The notes: generated by a model from the letters alone, not told the origin. A DNA stretch of 16,334 nt from CAJBLF01 sp964494005 (GCA_964494005.1 CAZBQE010000019.1:1-16334), one strand, 5' to 3'; positions 1-8,123 are shown, counted from the stretch's first letter. Numbers and translations: made by a program.

Positions 1-2
1 AA

Positions 3-707
3 GATTTCAAAGAAACTGCAGCAGGAGCTGCGGCAAGAGTATACAGTATCGGAGCATTCATGGAAAAAGAGAATTTTGCAAGGATAAATCCAGAAACTAT
101 GCACTTGGTAAATGCCTATATAGCGAACAAAGATGCTACAGTAGACGAACTGGAAGATCTCAAAAAAAGAGGCGATGTCTTCGAAATTGAAGAAGCGATA
201 ACTGACAAGACAGGAATGGCAGCGAAAATAAAAAGTATCGCACCTACAGACACAGAAAAAGAAAAATATCTCTTGAACGGTATAAATGACTTTTATGACT
301 ATCGACCGACGACAGACAAGACCGGATTGGATATCATCGGAACTGGACCAGTTGTAGAATTCCAGACCTACGGATATACAACAAAAATTAATATAGATAC
401 GAAAAAAATAGAAGGATTGAGTACAGACAAGTTCGATAGTTATGCAGAACTTTTCAAAGCAGCAAATCTTACCAATCGTTTAAAAAATATCTGCAAAGAA
501 AAAACAGCGGTCAAAGAAGATCCATTCTATATATCATCAGGAGATCTTATGTTTGATAGTACAAAAATATTTTCCACAGATTTTGATACAGAAATGGTCA
601 AAGAAAAATCACTCAAAAACATTTCTTCTATGCTTTCCAAATTCGATGACGAATACTGCACATATCTCAATAGTGCGACACCAAAATTCCGAAAAGAAAC
701 AGTATAA
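3..707 (+). CDS. Hypothetical protein, 5'-truncated by the window edge
   Basis: The frame is open from the first bases of the window, so the true start lies upstream; 234 residues are visible. A methionine at position 60 is in frame, but coding-like sequence (D-F-K-E-T-A-A-G-A-A-A-R-V-Y) runs before it, so I do not treat it as the start. The protein is soluble-looking, rich in Lys, Asp and Thr, with no membrane segment and only two cysteines. It ends in tandem UAA stops (705-710), followed at once by a strong terminator. It contains no UGA codon. I do not recognise the family and assign no function. It is the last gene of its transcript; the next gene belongs to a polysaccharide group. Confidence 0.8.
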   Translation, partial: DFKETAAGAAARVYSIGAFMEKENFARINPETMHLVNAYIANKDATVDELEDLKKRGDVFEIEEAITDKTGMAAKIKSIAPTDTEKEKYLLNGINDFYDYRPTTDKTGLDIIGTGPVVEFQTYGYTTKINIDTKKIEGLSTDKFDSYAELFKAANLTNRLKNICKEKTAVKEDPFYISSGDLMFDSTKIFSTDFDTEMVKEKSLKNISSMLSKFDDEYCTYLNSATPKFRKETV

Positions 708-721
708 TAAGCAAATTTCAC

Positions 722-751
722 TTGCATACCTCAAAAAGACTACTATATACT
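722..751 (+). promoter_or_regulatory. Candidate promoter overlapping the terminator
   Basis: TTGCAT (722-727) and TATACT (746-751) are separated by 18 nt; TATATA (744-749) at 16 nt is an alternative. The -10 lies in the loop of the terminator hairpin. Initiation near 757-760 would leave a leader of about 20 nt before the ATG at 780. No other room exists for a promoter between the terminator and that gene. This is a match by eye to the sigma-70 consensus in AT-rich DNA. Confidence 0.4.
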
Positions 752-764
752 AAGTAGTCTTTTT
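733..764 (+). terminator. Rho-independent terminator, probably bidirectional
   Basis: A perfect 12-bp stem (AAAAAGACTACT / AGTAGTCTTTTT) encloses an 8-nt loop. The 3' arm ends in five T and the 5' arm starts with five A, so it could work in both directions. It lies 23 nt after the double UAA of the preceding gene and only 15 nt before the ATG of the next one. Confidence 0.85.
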
Positions 765-779
765 ATTTTGTTCGGATAC

Positions 780-1790
780 ATGAAGTTCACAAAAACTTTG
801 AACATCCCAGAAAAACATGTCCTCATCATAGGAAATCGATCCTACAAGAATCTATGAGATGAGCTAATTTTGACGTGAACAGTAAAATTACTACAAGAAC
901 AAAAGAAAAAAATAACGATAGCCGCCTACGATCCCGAACGACTCAAGATATTTCTACATCAACTCGTAGATATCTCCAAAATAACCTTCGTTACAGAAAT
1001 TCCCAAAGGCATACGCTCACGATGGAACTATATCACCACAGGCAAATTCAAAGAACGAAAACTCTGGAAAAAAGCAAACGCCGTCATCATCGGCTGAGGA
1101 GAAATCATCACCGAAGAAAACAAACATTCCTATCGATACCGATGAGCATCACTCCTCCCCTGTCTCAAGAAACCTCGCTATCTCATGGGATGAATCCAAC
1201 AACCCAAAAAATTTTTCAACAGATTCCTTTTCAAGCAAATCCTCAAAAGGACGAAACGCATCTTCGCAAGAGATATGAAAACTGTTCACGAAATTAAAAA
1301 TTATGGATTCGACAATGTAGAATTTTTTATGGACACCTCTTTTTTCGCTTATCCACGGAAAACATTTCAATATTTCAACGTTTCAACATTTCAACATTCC
1401 AAAAAATATATAGTAGTCAATCTCAATAAGAATGCTGAAAAATTTTTGAAAGAAATTATTGAAGAGGTCAAACATCGATACAAAAAAGGCTACGAAATAA
1501 TGTATATTCCCATAGCCAAAGGAAACGGAAGCCAATACGACGACATCCAATACGCACGCAAAATTCAACAATGAGCAGAAATCAAAGATCAGCGATTCAC
1601 TATCCTAGATCGAGAACACGATTTCAATCAATTCGTCAAAACACTAGCTGAAGCTAGCATAGTTATCAGTAGTAGATTACATCTATTTCTCATAGCAAGT
1701 TTCCTCTGAGTAGAAACCAAAGTCTATCCCTATCAAAAAAAAATCCTGAAAATGCAACAAGCACTAAAAGACATAAGTATCAAGACATAA
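780..1790 (+). CDS. Polysaccharide pyruvyl transferase family protein (CsaB-like)
   Basis: Read with UGA as Gly this is one 336-residue protein. PF04230-type features are visible: an N-terminal strand and loop reading V-L-I-I-G-N-R-S-Y-K-N-L-G-D-E (residues 14-28), the glycine turn A-V-I-I-G-G-G-E-I-I (101-110), and a C-terminal S-S-R-L-H-L-F-L-I-A-S-F-L-G (297-310). Seven in-frame UGAs encode residues 26, 33, 106, 122, 138, 265 and 310, several inside these motifs. Family members transfer pyruvate from phosphoenolpyruvate to sugars of surface polymers. Here the neighbours are a glycosyltransferase and an O-antigen ligase homologue, which fits. An octamer repeat (1361-1400) encodes a linker near residues 194-207. 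The UAA stop lies inside a 14-bp tandem duplication. The acceptor sugar cannot be told from sequence. Confidence 0.88.
1361..1400 (+). repeat. Degenerate octamer tandem repeat inside a coding region
   Basis: Five consecutive 8-bp units follow the pattern AAYRTTYC (AACATTTC, AATATTTC, AACGTTTC, AACATTTC, AACATTCC). They lie within the pyruvyl transferase gene and encode a linker reading T-F-Q-Y-F-N-V-S-T-F-Q-H-S. Related arrays occur at 2768, 7462, 7620, 8575 and 9971. Confidence 0.85.
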
Positions 1791-1798
1791 GTATCAAG
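1771..1798 (+). repeat. 14-bp tandem duplication spanning a stop codon
   Basis: ACATAAGTATCAAG occurs twice with no gap (1771-1784 and 1785-1798), plus two further bases of a third copy. The UAA of the pyruvyl transferase (1788-1790) is formed inside the second copy. Fourteen is not a multiple of three, so the duplication shifts the frame and supplies the stop. Confidence 0.9.
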
Positions 1799-1807
1799 AC
1801 GGTCTTA

Positions 1808-2698
1808 TTACTTGCTACTAGCGAATGTTCCACGAACGATAGCTCATATCAGCTGTCGTTTTTGCTTTCCGGGAGCGAATCTCAGCACTTTCAAGATAAG
1901 CCACAACGGCTGTCCTCGAACCCCAAGCAGGTAAAATTGTATTTTTTGAAACAAAGTTCCATATTTTTTGACAAATAATATTCTATGTTTCGCCTTTCTA
2001 TATGCAGCATATTCATTTCCCACTCGCGCCTGTTCCAATATCGTCTTATTCCTTTCCATATGATAAATACGAAGATCACGAAGAACAATCAACGGATATT
2101 CCGCACGATGAATTCTATAGGTAAAATCCAAATCTTCATAGACAAAATCTAATTTTTCGTCAAACAAAATTTCCTTGAAAATATACGCTGGTGCCAAAAG
2201 CGAATTTCCTGAATACATCTGGATATAGTCTCGTTCTTTATCTCCTAAATTTTGAGGAATAGGCCTAGACAATCGATAATTAAAATGAGAAAATCCCTGA
2301 TTCTGGATATGTCCGGTTTTTCTGTACATCAACGTAGGTGTCAGCACAAAATCTTTTTTGAGTATCTTATGATAATGGTCTCGTAACGCCAAAGATCTCT
2401 CCAAATAATCATCTTTGAACCGTTCATCATCATCCATCAGTTGAATATATTCCCCTTGCGCTTCACGGATTCCCATATTTCTCAAAGCACTCGCATTAGC
2501 ATGCGGCATAGAATAAATCAAATTCGTAATAAAAGTAACCGCATGATGTCATAACTGAGGAAATATATGTCACTTCTCTAAAATCTTATCTAATACAAAA
2601 ATAACCTCAAAATCCTTAAAAGTCTGCCTAGCAAGACATTCAGCGATATTTTTCATATTCTGATCTCCCCTCGTCGGGATAACGACACTCAGTTTCAT
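1808..2698 (-). CDS. Glycosyltransferase family 2
   Basis: A 296-residue protein starting M-K-L-S-V-V-I-P-T-R-G-D, the usual first strand of the GT-A nucleotide-sugar fold. The metal-binding acidic motif is L-M-D-D-D-E-R-F (residues 87-94). A later F-V-Y-E-D-L-D-F-T-Y-R-I matches the E-D acceptor or catalytic region of GT2 enzymes. The C-terminal part is basic and hydrophobic (F-Y-L-L-G-V-R-G-Q-P-L-W-L-I) and may lie on the membrane. UGA encodes Gly43, Gly50 and one residue near the end; with the standard code the protein would lose its N-terminus and its last 13 residues. The UAA lies 17 nt from the end of the convergent pyruvyl transferase. It probably adds a sugar to a surface polysaccharide; donor and acceptor are unknown. 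Confidence 0.9.
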
Positions 2699-2721
2699 AA
2701 CTAAAATGTATCTTTTATCTC

Positions 2722-2741
2722 ACAAGTTTCAACTTGTTTTT
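2722..2741 (+). promoter_or_regulatory. Hairpin plus T-run between divergent genes
   Basis: ACAAGT, loop TTCA and ACTTGT form a perfect 6-bp stem running into five T on the plus strand. It sits between the divergent glycosyltransferase (start 2698) and O-antigen ligase (start 2796) genes. It is terminator-like but no plus-strand gene precedes it closely. It could be a leader attenuator for the downstream gene or a block to antisense transcription. Confidence 0.5.
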
Positions 2742-2767
2742 ACTAAACGAACAACTATAAAAAATCT

Positions 2768-2795
2768 ATCATTTATCATCTATCGTTTCTCATTG
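2768..2795 (+). repeat. Degenerate octamer-like repeat upstream of the O-antigen ligase
   Basis: Units resembling CTATCATT and CTATCGTT recur with imperfect spacing up to the ATG at 2796. The units are nearly the same as the perfect octamers inside murC (7620-7651). The array replaces any visible Shine-Dalgarno sequence before the start. Confidence 0.6.
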
Positions 2796-4103
2796 ATGCT
2801 AAAGTTTTTGAAAGTATTTTTACTATTCATCGTCCTCTATCATATCCTCGTAACTATCATCTGTTACGGAATTTTCTGATGACAGTACCAAGAAATGCTC
2901 TCAATAGCAAGAGATGGAATCTGGATAGTCTTTGTCCTCGCTGTAATAATAACACATCGAAGACATTGCAAATGATTTCTCAAAACACGAAAATACCCGC
3001 TTGTCACACTAGCTATATTATTGATATTTAGTATAGGCATTTCCCGACAAATAGGAAAATCACGATATGACATCGGAATAGGTATCAAATATGGACTACG
3101 ATATATCATCATTCTGATAACAGCTATTCGTGTGGGATATTCGTTGGCATTGGAAAAAAGCAAAGAACGTTTCACAAAATTTTTGAAACAATGTATATCC
3201 CTACTCGTCATCGTAGTCATAGCAGGCTTTCTCCGACAAATAATGAAACTAATTCTACCAGAAATATTTACCAAGATAGGCTACGGTCCGCTAAAAGATT
3301 TCGTTTTCGGTGATAAACCACCTATCTACTATCTTACAGGATACGAAGGAACATTGAGACGACAAGGAATATTTTCCTGACCGAACAACTATGGATATTT
3401 CCTCATCGCTTTCCTTCCCATGATAATAATATTTTTCAGACAAAAATTCGATACCATCAAAACATTTTTCCAAAAAAACAAACAAGCAATACTAAACACA
3501 ATACTTATCACATTATGGATCACAGCCATCATCATGACACTTTCTAGAACAGCATTTATCGGCGGTATCATAGGATTAGCATTGGTCAATGTACAACGAA
3601 TCAAACAACACAAAAAAATAGCTCTAGGGATATGTATATTCGCTCTAACAGGAATCGTAGGATTGAGTATTTTAAAATGAAGTTCCACCCTCGGTCATAT
3701 CAAAGCAAAATTCGGTAGCATCGCATATGTCATAAAACAACCAAGCGGTTATGGACTAGGAACTTCGGGCCCAGCAATTCATCATACCGGAACAATCTTA
3801 CCCGAAAACTATTATCTCCAACTGATGCTCGATATCGGAACGATAGGATTCCTATTACGATCAGTACTGATATTGAACATTATCCGAATGGCGAAAAAAA
3901 TCCAGAAAAAAACACAAAACAAAGATAACATCTACCTCCTTCGACAAGGTCTGAATATAGGATTTTTTGCACTACTCATAATGGGTATTTTTCTCCACGT
4001 CTTTGAAGACAGTATGGTCAATTATCTCTTTTTCATAATATGGTGAATACTGACTGGGTACTTATCAACTTTTATCGACAAAAAATTGCCAAAAAATAGT
4101 TAA
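2796..4103 (+). CDS. O-antigen ligase/polymerase family membrane protein (Wzy/WaaL-like)
   Basis: A 435-residue polytopic membrane protein with roughly ten hydrophobic segments. Features of the O-antigen ligase family (PF04932) are a periplasmic stretch before R-R-Q-G-I-F-S-G-P-N-N-Y-G (residues 189-201), then M-T-L-S-R-T-A-F-I-G-G-I-I-G-L, then G-Y-G-L-G-T-S-G-P-A followed by E-N-Y-Y-L-Q-L-M-L-D-I-G-T-I-G. This order matches the R..G.F..PN and SR(T/S) signatures of WaaL and Wzy proteins. Six UGAs encode Gly, including two adjacent ones (28 and 29) and the Gly in S-G-P-N-N. It would polymerise a lipid-linked polysaccharide or attach it to an acceptor at the outer face of the membrane. Ligase and polymerase cannot be separated from sequence alone. 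The start follows an octamer repeat and lacks an obvious ribosome binding site. Confidence 0.88.
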
Positions 4104-4198
4104 ATAATAAACAAAAAGTAACCGTATTTACAGCTACCTTTAGTCAACATTAAACAATATTTGTCGTTCTGACACGTCGGGACTTTTGTCAAATTTAT

Positions 4199-4549
4199 CT
4201 ATTTATCATATTCAACTTCGAGAGAAATTTTTTCTGGTATCAACGCTTTGGGAACAATTACTTGTAACGTATTTTCCGGTGTAAGTTTTGAGTGGATTTT
4301 ATCAAAATAGACTTGTGGAGGTAAATCTATAATCAAATCTATCGATCATCGATAACATTCTTCTTTCAAAGGTATGAGATGTTCTTTGAGTTTTGGCTTA
4401 ATTCTCTCTCACGTGATTACTAATCTATACTCTTTGATAGCAAGTTTCAAACTCTCTTTTTTGACCCCGCCGAGTGGCAACATGATAACAATCTCCTGTG
4501 GAGATTCATAAATATCATAAGGAATATGCGGCATTTGCTCTGTTACCAT
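4199..4549 (-). CDS. Hsp20/alpha-crystallin-like small heat shock protein
   Basis: A 116-residue protein resembling the alpha-crystallin domain: an early strand I-V-I-M-L-P-L-G-G-V (residues 20-29), then K-L-A-I-K-E-Y-R-L-V-I-T-G-E (35-48) in the place of the family's strand ending in L.I.G.R, and a late N-T-L-Q-V-I-V-P-K (93-101) resembling the family's G-V-L.I..PK strand. The usual G-V-L is replaced, so this is a divergent member. UGA encodes Gly47 (in I-T-G-E) and Gly68. It lacks the long N-terminal arm of typical small heat shock proteins. It is the last gene of the minus-strand run after lepB and the PH-like gene, 65 nt downstream of the latter. It is likely an ATP-independent holdase, but a CS or other Hsp20-fold domain without chaperone activity is possible. 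Confidence 0.7.
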
Positions 4550-4586
4550 AAAAGAACAATTACAATATAAATAAATCTTCACCTGT

Positions 4587-4610
4587 ATTCTTAATTCTTA
4601 ATTCTTAATT
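4587..4610 (-). repeat. Heptamer tandem repeat (ATTCTTA)
   Basis: ATTCTTA is repeated 3.4 times without mismatch in the short gap between the PH-like gene and the Hsp20-like gene. It belongs to the same class of 7-8-bp repeats seen elsewhere in the window. Confidence 0.85.
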
Positions 4611-4614
4611 TATA

Positions 4615-5190
4615 TTATTTAGGATTCTGATTGAGTCTGGTATCTATACCAACTACTTTCATCATCTGATTTTTTCTCTTTTCAGGTCTTGGAATCCATT
4701 TAAGCTTAATCTCGCCGTTTTGTTCGATATCACCTTCCGTCAAAATAATAATATCTCCATTATCAAATATACTATACAGCAATCATGTCTTCTTCACAGA
4801 AATACTTTTGATACTGCTGGAATTGATTGTAATAATATCTTTTTTAAATAATCATGCCTGGTCATGCATAATAATCGACGAAGGCACAACAATAATAAAA
4901 TCCATTTTGTAGTCGATATATTTGCTCACTGCAGGAACAAAAAATACCAAATCTATAATAAATACAGAAACAAATATATATCAAAAATATTCTCCATCAA
5001 GCCATTTGTACATAAAAGCCAAACTCAATATACTGAAAGCCACAACAAAAAGTATAGGCAAAAGGAACTTATATGCTCGATACAATTTGCTTCTTCAAAA
5101 ACAAAGCACATTACCTTCACCATATTCTGCTTGATATTCCTGAAATCTTTTTTGTCTCAATTTAGTGTCGAAGTTGGAAAATATTCTCAT
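4615..5190 (-). CDS. Membrane protein with a PH-like (bPH/DUF304-type) domain
   Basis: A 191-residue protein with a basic cytoplasmic N-terminus, two membrane segments (about 42-60 and 69-88) and a C-terminal soluble part (about 95-165) rich in beta-strand patterns such as D-F-I-I-V-V-P-S-S-I-I-M-H-D. This layout matches small bacterial membrane proteins with a PH-like domain. The same layout is seen in the gene at 10054-10680. Four UGAs encode Gly32, Gly70, Gly113 and Gly136. It starts 23 nt after the lepB stop and is probably co-transcribed with it. The function of this class is poorly known. The family call rests on topology and strand pattern, not on a diagnostic motif. Confidence 0.65.
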
Positions 5191-5213
5191 GAGTGAAACA
5201 CTAAAGATAAAAA

Positions 5214-5786
5214 CTAGAATGTTTGAAAATGAGGCAAAAACCTCAAATATACTTTACCTATAATATGATCATACGGAACTTCATAGGTAGATCACTCATA
5301 ACAATTCAAACCAAAACAACAACGAGAATCTGTTGAAAAACTTCTATTATCTCACATAACAAAAAACCCATCAGTAACAATAAATTCGCTAATACCACAT
5401 CTTATATCTGTCTTCGTGGATTCAGGAAGATATGATTCATCCAACACCATACATTGATCATCAGAACAAATTTCTACAATATTTTTTTTGATTTTTACAG
5501 TTTCTCATGGTAATCCAACAATCCTTTTGATATAAGGAATCGTCTTGCCAGGAGGAACAAATACAATAACATCTCCTCTTTGTAAATCACTAAATCTCGG
5601 AGTTATCTTATCTACAATAATAAAATCGTTTTCTTCAAACGTAGGTGACATACTTGCACCGACAACAGTGTATGGATTAGCAACAAAAAATCTAATAAAC
5701 AAAACTATCCCTCCTACAAAAATTAAAAAAGATATCATATCAAATACATCAAGAAGAAAATATTTTAATTTAGTCTGAAAACTCAT
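5214..5786 (-). CDS. lepB: Signal peptidase I
   Basis: A 190-residue type I signal peptidase, which removes signal peptides from exported proteins at the outer face of the membrane. One N-terminal membrane anchor (about 18-34) precedes the catalytic serine in G-A-S-M-S-P-T-F (Ser45). The general-base lysine is in Y-I-K-R-I-V-G-L-P-G-E (Lys87). The conserved G-D-N-R-S-F-S-T-D-S-R box is at 145-155. UGA encodes Gly94 of G-L-P-G-E and Gly145 of G-D-N-R, both nearly invariant, and Gly165. Cysteines cluster between the boxes (107, 112, 130, 156, 157, 162), more than usual, perhaps forming disulphides outside. It lies in the ssb - small ORF - lepB - PH-like minus-strand run. Likely substrates in this window are the SLH protein at 11863 and other exported proteins. 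Confidence 0.95.
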
Positions 5787-5794
5787 ATTCTTTT

Positions 5795-5926
5795 TTATCT
5801 AAAAATACTAAAACTGTCCAAAAAACACTGATACCTTTTACATAAATAAGTATCGATACAATCACATCATTGATTTTTGTTTTCACGAAATCATTTCAAC
5901 GCTTGATCGTTCCAGCGTTTACTCAT
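5795..5926 (-). CDS. Possible small Cys-containing protein between ssb and lepB
   Basis: An ATG three bases after the ssb stop opens a 43-codon frame ending in UAA, 8 nt before the lepB ATG. The product starts M-S-K-R-W-N-D-Q-A-L-K-G-F and has a cysteine-rich middle (G-C-D-C-I-D-T-Y-L-C-K-R-Y-Q-C-F). It needs two UGA-Gly codons, so standard-code gene finders would miss it. Supporting points are the tight packing on both sides and the absence of other content in this gap. Against it are the short length and no recognised family. S18, which often follows ssb, is not what is seen. Confidence 0.4.
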
Positions 5927-5929
5927 TAA

Positions 5930-6343
5930 TTAGAATGGTACATCTTCATCTTCCGGAGTAACAGGATCTGCAATGTCCAAAGTAGGATCACTGTCATTGC
6001 TTGCTTCATGTCCTTTAGGATCCAAGAAAATGAAATTGTCGACAATAATCTCAGTAGAAAACTTATCATTCCCTTCACTGTCTTGCCATTTTCTCGTTCT
6101 CAATCTTCCTTCAATGTAGATTCTTTTGCCCTTGTTAAGATACTTGGACAACACTTCAGCTCACTTACCATACGCCACACATCTGTGGTATTCTGCATCT
6201 TCCAGTACATTCCCTTCTTTGTTCTTGAATTTCCTGTTAGTTGCAACAGTGAAATTTACAACAGAAGTTCCGCTACTTTCGATAGTTTTAACCTGCAGAT
6301 TGTTTGTAGCTCTTCCAATAATCATTACTTTGTTCAAATCCAT
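5930..6343 (-). CDS. ssb: Single-stranded DNA-binding protein
   Basis: A 137-residue SSB. The N-terminal OB fold begins M-D-L-N-K-V-M-I-I-G-R-A-T-N-N and includes F-T-V-A-T-N-R and the E-Y-H-R-C-V-A-Y-G-K-G region; the family motif Y-I-E-G-R-L-R-T-R-K-W follows. The low-complexity acidic tail ends in E-D-E-D-V-P-F, the partner-binding tip of bacterial SSBs. One UGA encodes Gly61 between these parts; without recoding the protein would appear as two pieces. It binds single-stranded DNA in replication and repair, probably as a tetramer. It is the first protein gene of the minus-strand run, with a small hairpin in its leader (6358-6375). The usual S6 partner gene is absent. Confidence 0.96.
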
Positions 6344-6357
6344 GATTCAATCGAATT

Positions 6358-6375
6358 ATCGTAATAAAATACGAT
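6358..6375 (-). promoter_or_regulatory. Leader hairpin upstream of ssb
   Basis: ATCGTA, six loop bases and TACGAT form a perfect 6-bp stem that ends 14 nt before the ssb start codon. No T-run follows on the minus strand. It could affect ribosome access or bind a regulator, but chance is possible in AT-rich sequence. Confidence 0.35.
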
Positions 6376-6450
6376 GAAAAAGTTTCATCACATAATATGT
6401 ATAGAAATATGATATAAAATCAATTGATTTTCCATGTTTTCATACAAAAG

Positions 6451-6474
6451 AAAAAACCTGATTTATGTCAGATT
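6451..6474 (-). terminator. Rho-independent terminator of the tRNA-Leu transcript
   Basis: Read on the minus strand, AATCTGA and TCAGGTT pair over 7 bp with one G-U and a 6-nt loop, followed by a T-run (at least six T including the stem end). It lies 15 nt beyond the 3' end of tRNA-Leu and separates it from ssb. Confidence 0.75.
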
Positions 6475-6489
6475 TTATTAGATGAAAAC

Positions 6490-6573
6490 TACCCAGAGGG
6501 GGACTTGAACCCCCACGACCTTGCGGTCACCAGATTTTGAGTCTAGCATGTCTACCAATTCCATCACCTGGGC
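6490..6573 (-). tRNA. trnL: tRNA-Leu (anticodon CAA)
   Basis: An 84-nt type II tRNA on the minus strand. The acceptor arms GCCCAGG and TCTGGGT pair over 7 bp with G-U at each end, and the discriminator is A. The anticodon arm CTAGA-CTCAAAA-TCTGG places CAA at the anticodon, which reads UUG. A long variable arm (TGACCGCAAGGTCG) identifies the leucine type, and the T arm contains GTTCAAGTC. CCA is not encoded, so a CCA-adding enzyme is needed. A terminator follows at 6451-6474. Confidence 0.95.
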
Positions 6574-6672
6574 ATAAAAAATGTCTTTGGACAAAGAAGT
6601 ATCTAAGGAAATAAAAATAAAAATCAACCAAATTTCTTTTTTCTTGTTTTTTCAACCTCATTGATTATATTT

Positions 6673-6704
6673 ATTCTCAATTTTCAATTCTCAATTTTCA
6701 ATTT
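6673..6704 (+). repeat. Heptamer tandem repeat abutting the murC start
   Basis: Alternating ATTCTCA and ATTTTCA units (four complete, then ATTT) run straight into the murC ATG at 6705. The repeat occupies the place where a ribosome binding site would be and contains no Shine-Dalgarno-like sequence. Confidence 0.85.
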
Positions 6705-8123
6705 ATGAAAAACATCATTTTAGTCTGAGCATGATGAACAGGAATGTCAGGTGTAGCAGGGATGCTGCATGATTTGTGATATACCAACATCGTTTGTATC
6801 GATGCTAATCAAAGCGAACTCACGGACAAATTGAAAGCAAAATGATTACAAGTAATTATAGGCCATGGAAAATATCAAGTCCAATTGGGAGATGTAGTGA
6901 TTTATTCTGAAGCGACGTTTGAATGTGAAGAAGTGCTTGAAGCCAGAAAAATCATGAAAGCCAATAAAAAAGTGATGGTCATCCTGAATTATTTCCAATT
7001 TTTGGGAGAAATCTCCAAATATTTCACAACAATAGGTTTCGCAGGTACAAACGGCAAAAGCTCGTCCACTGCTCTAGCAATCCACACAGCGAAAAGAGTA
7101 TTGCCGAATTTTGGACTAGGAATTTTATGAGCACTCGTCCCAAGCTTCGACAACAAAAGCTATGCAGTGAATACGAAAGCAAAGGAAGATATTAGAAATA
7201 TCTTTGACTATATATTTACCGGCAAAAACTTCTCATCACTCTGAACTCATAACTCTTCACTCATAAAAAAACGAAGCTTCTTCGTCGAAGCGTGTGAATA
7301 CAAAAGACACTTCTTATACTTAGATCTCGATTATGCGATAATCACGAGTTTAGAACTAGATCATACAGACTATTATAAAGATATGAAAGATTATCTTTCC
7401 GCATTTCAGCAACTAATTTCTAAAGTAAAAAATAAAGTGTTTATACCAAAAGAACTAAAATCCATCGTTCCATCGCTTGTCCAGTCTTTAGCGGGGTTCC
7501 ATCGTTCCATAGTTCCCGTTTCTATAAAAAAACTAGATTTCAAATATATTCGAGGAAAGCACAATGATTTGAATGGTTCATTAGTTATCGCACTTATGCA
7601 ACAACTTACTAAAAAACCCCTATCGTTCTATCGTTCCATCGTTCTATCATTTACGTGATTACGAAGAAGAATGGAGTTAGTCAGCAAAACAAAAAATGGA
7701 GTCCCTCTCTATAGCGATTACGGCCACATGGCCTCCTCTATCAAATTCGGCTACAAAGCATTGAAGAAAAAATTTCCAAAGAAAAAACTCTTCGTTATCT
7801 TCCAACCACACCAGATAAATAGGATCGTAACCGGACGAAAAGATTTCCAGAAAGCATTAAAAAAATATGATCAGGTTATGATTTACGACATTTATGCTGC
7901 GAGAGAGAACTTATCAGAACTCGTAAAAAAAATCCCTACTCTCAAAAACATCAAAACCCTGAACAACCTCGGCGATCATTTTGCTGATGCCTGTTGAGGG
8001 ATCTACACTACAGATTTTTCACTCATCACGAAACACATTGAAGAAACAAAAAAAAATACTATTATCATAGTATACAGCGCTGGCGATATAGATTACAAAA
8101 TAAAAAAATTTCTGAAAAAATAA
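6705..8123 (+). CDS. murC: UDP-N-acetylmuramate--L-alanine ligase
   Basis: A 472-residue Mur ligase, which adds L-Ala to UDP-MurNAc in the cytosolic stage of peptidoglycan synthesis using ATP. The N-terminal UDP-binding loop is G-A-G-G-T-G-M-S-G-V-A (residues 8-18); three of its glycines (8, 10, 11) are UGA. The ATP loop G-T-N-G-K-S-S-S-T starts at 114, V-E-A-C-E-Y-K-R-H-F at 194, and L-E-L-D-H-T-D-Y-Y at 216. The C-terminal domain has Y-S-D-Y-G-H-M-A-S-S in place of the family D-Y-A-H-H-P, then F-Q-P-H-Q-I-N-R near 366. Nine in-frame UGAs occur in total. Two octamer repeat tracts encode similar peptides (H-R-S-I-V-P and Y-R-S-I-V-L) around residues 253-273 and 306-316, probably insertions at surface loops. 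The related ligase Mpl is a less likely alternative. It ends base-to-base with a convergent gene. Confidence 0.93.
7462..7522 (+). repeat. Octamer repeat tract 1 inside murC
   Basis: Units CCATCGTT, CCATCGCT, then after 21 nt CCATCGTT, CCATAGTT and a degenerate CCCGTTTC. Because three octamers equal 24 bp, the frame is kept every third unit. The tract encodes S-I-V-P-S-L and H-R-S-I-V-P-V-S. Confidence 0.8.
7620..7651 (+). repeat. Octamer repeat tract 2 inside murC
   Basis: Four contiguous octamers: CTATCGTT, CTATCGTT, CCATCGTT, CTATCATT. It encodes part of L-S-F-Y-R-S-I-V-L-S-F and is nearly the same as tract 1 about 160 bp upstream. Confidence 0.88.

Noticed and set aside
875..1297. Plus-strand frame of 140 codons rich in Arg, Thr and His
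   Set aside because: It overlaps the pyruvyl transferase in another frame and has biased composition, typical of an out-of-frame reading.
4104..4198. Possible terminator between the O-antigen ligase and Hsp20-like genes
   Set aside because: Only 4-bp stems (TGTC/GACA) without a T-run could be found.
4864..5196. Plus-strand open frame of about 110 codons
   Set aside because: It is antisense to the PH-like membrane gene, which has membrane segments, a sensible operon position and UGA-Gly codons. The antisense product is low-complexity.
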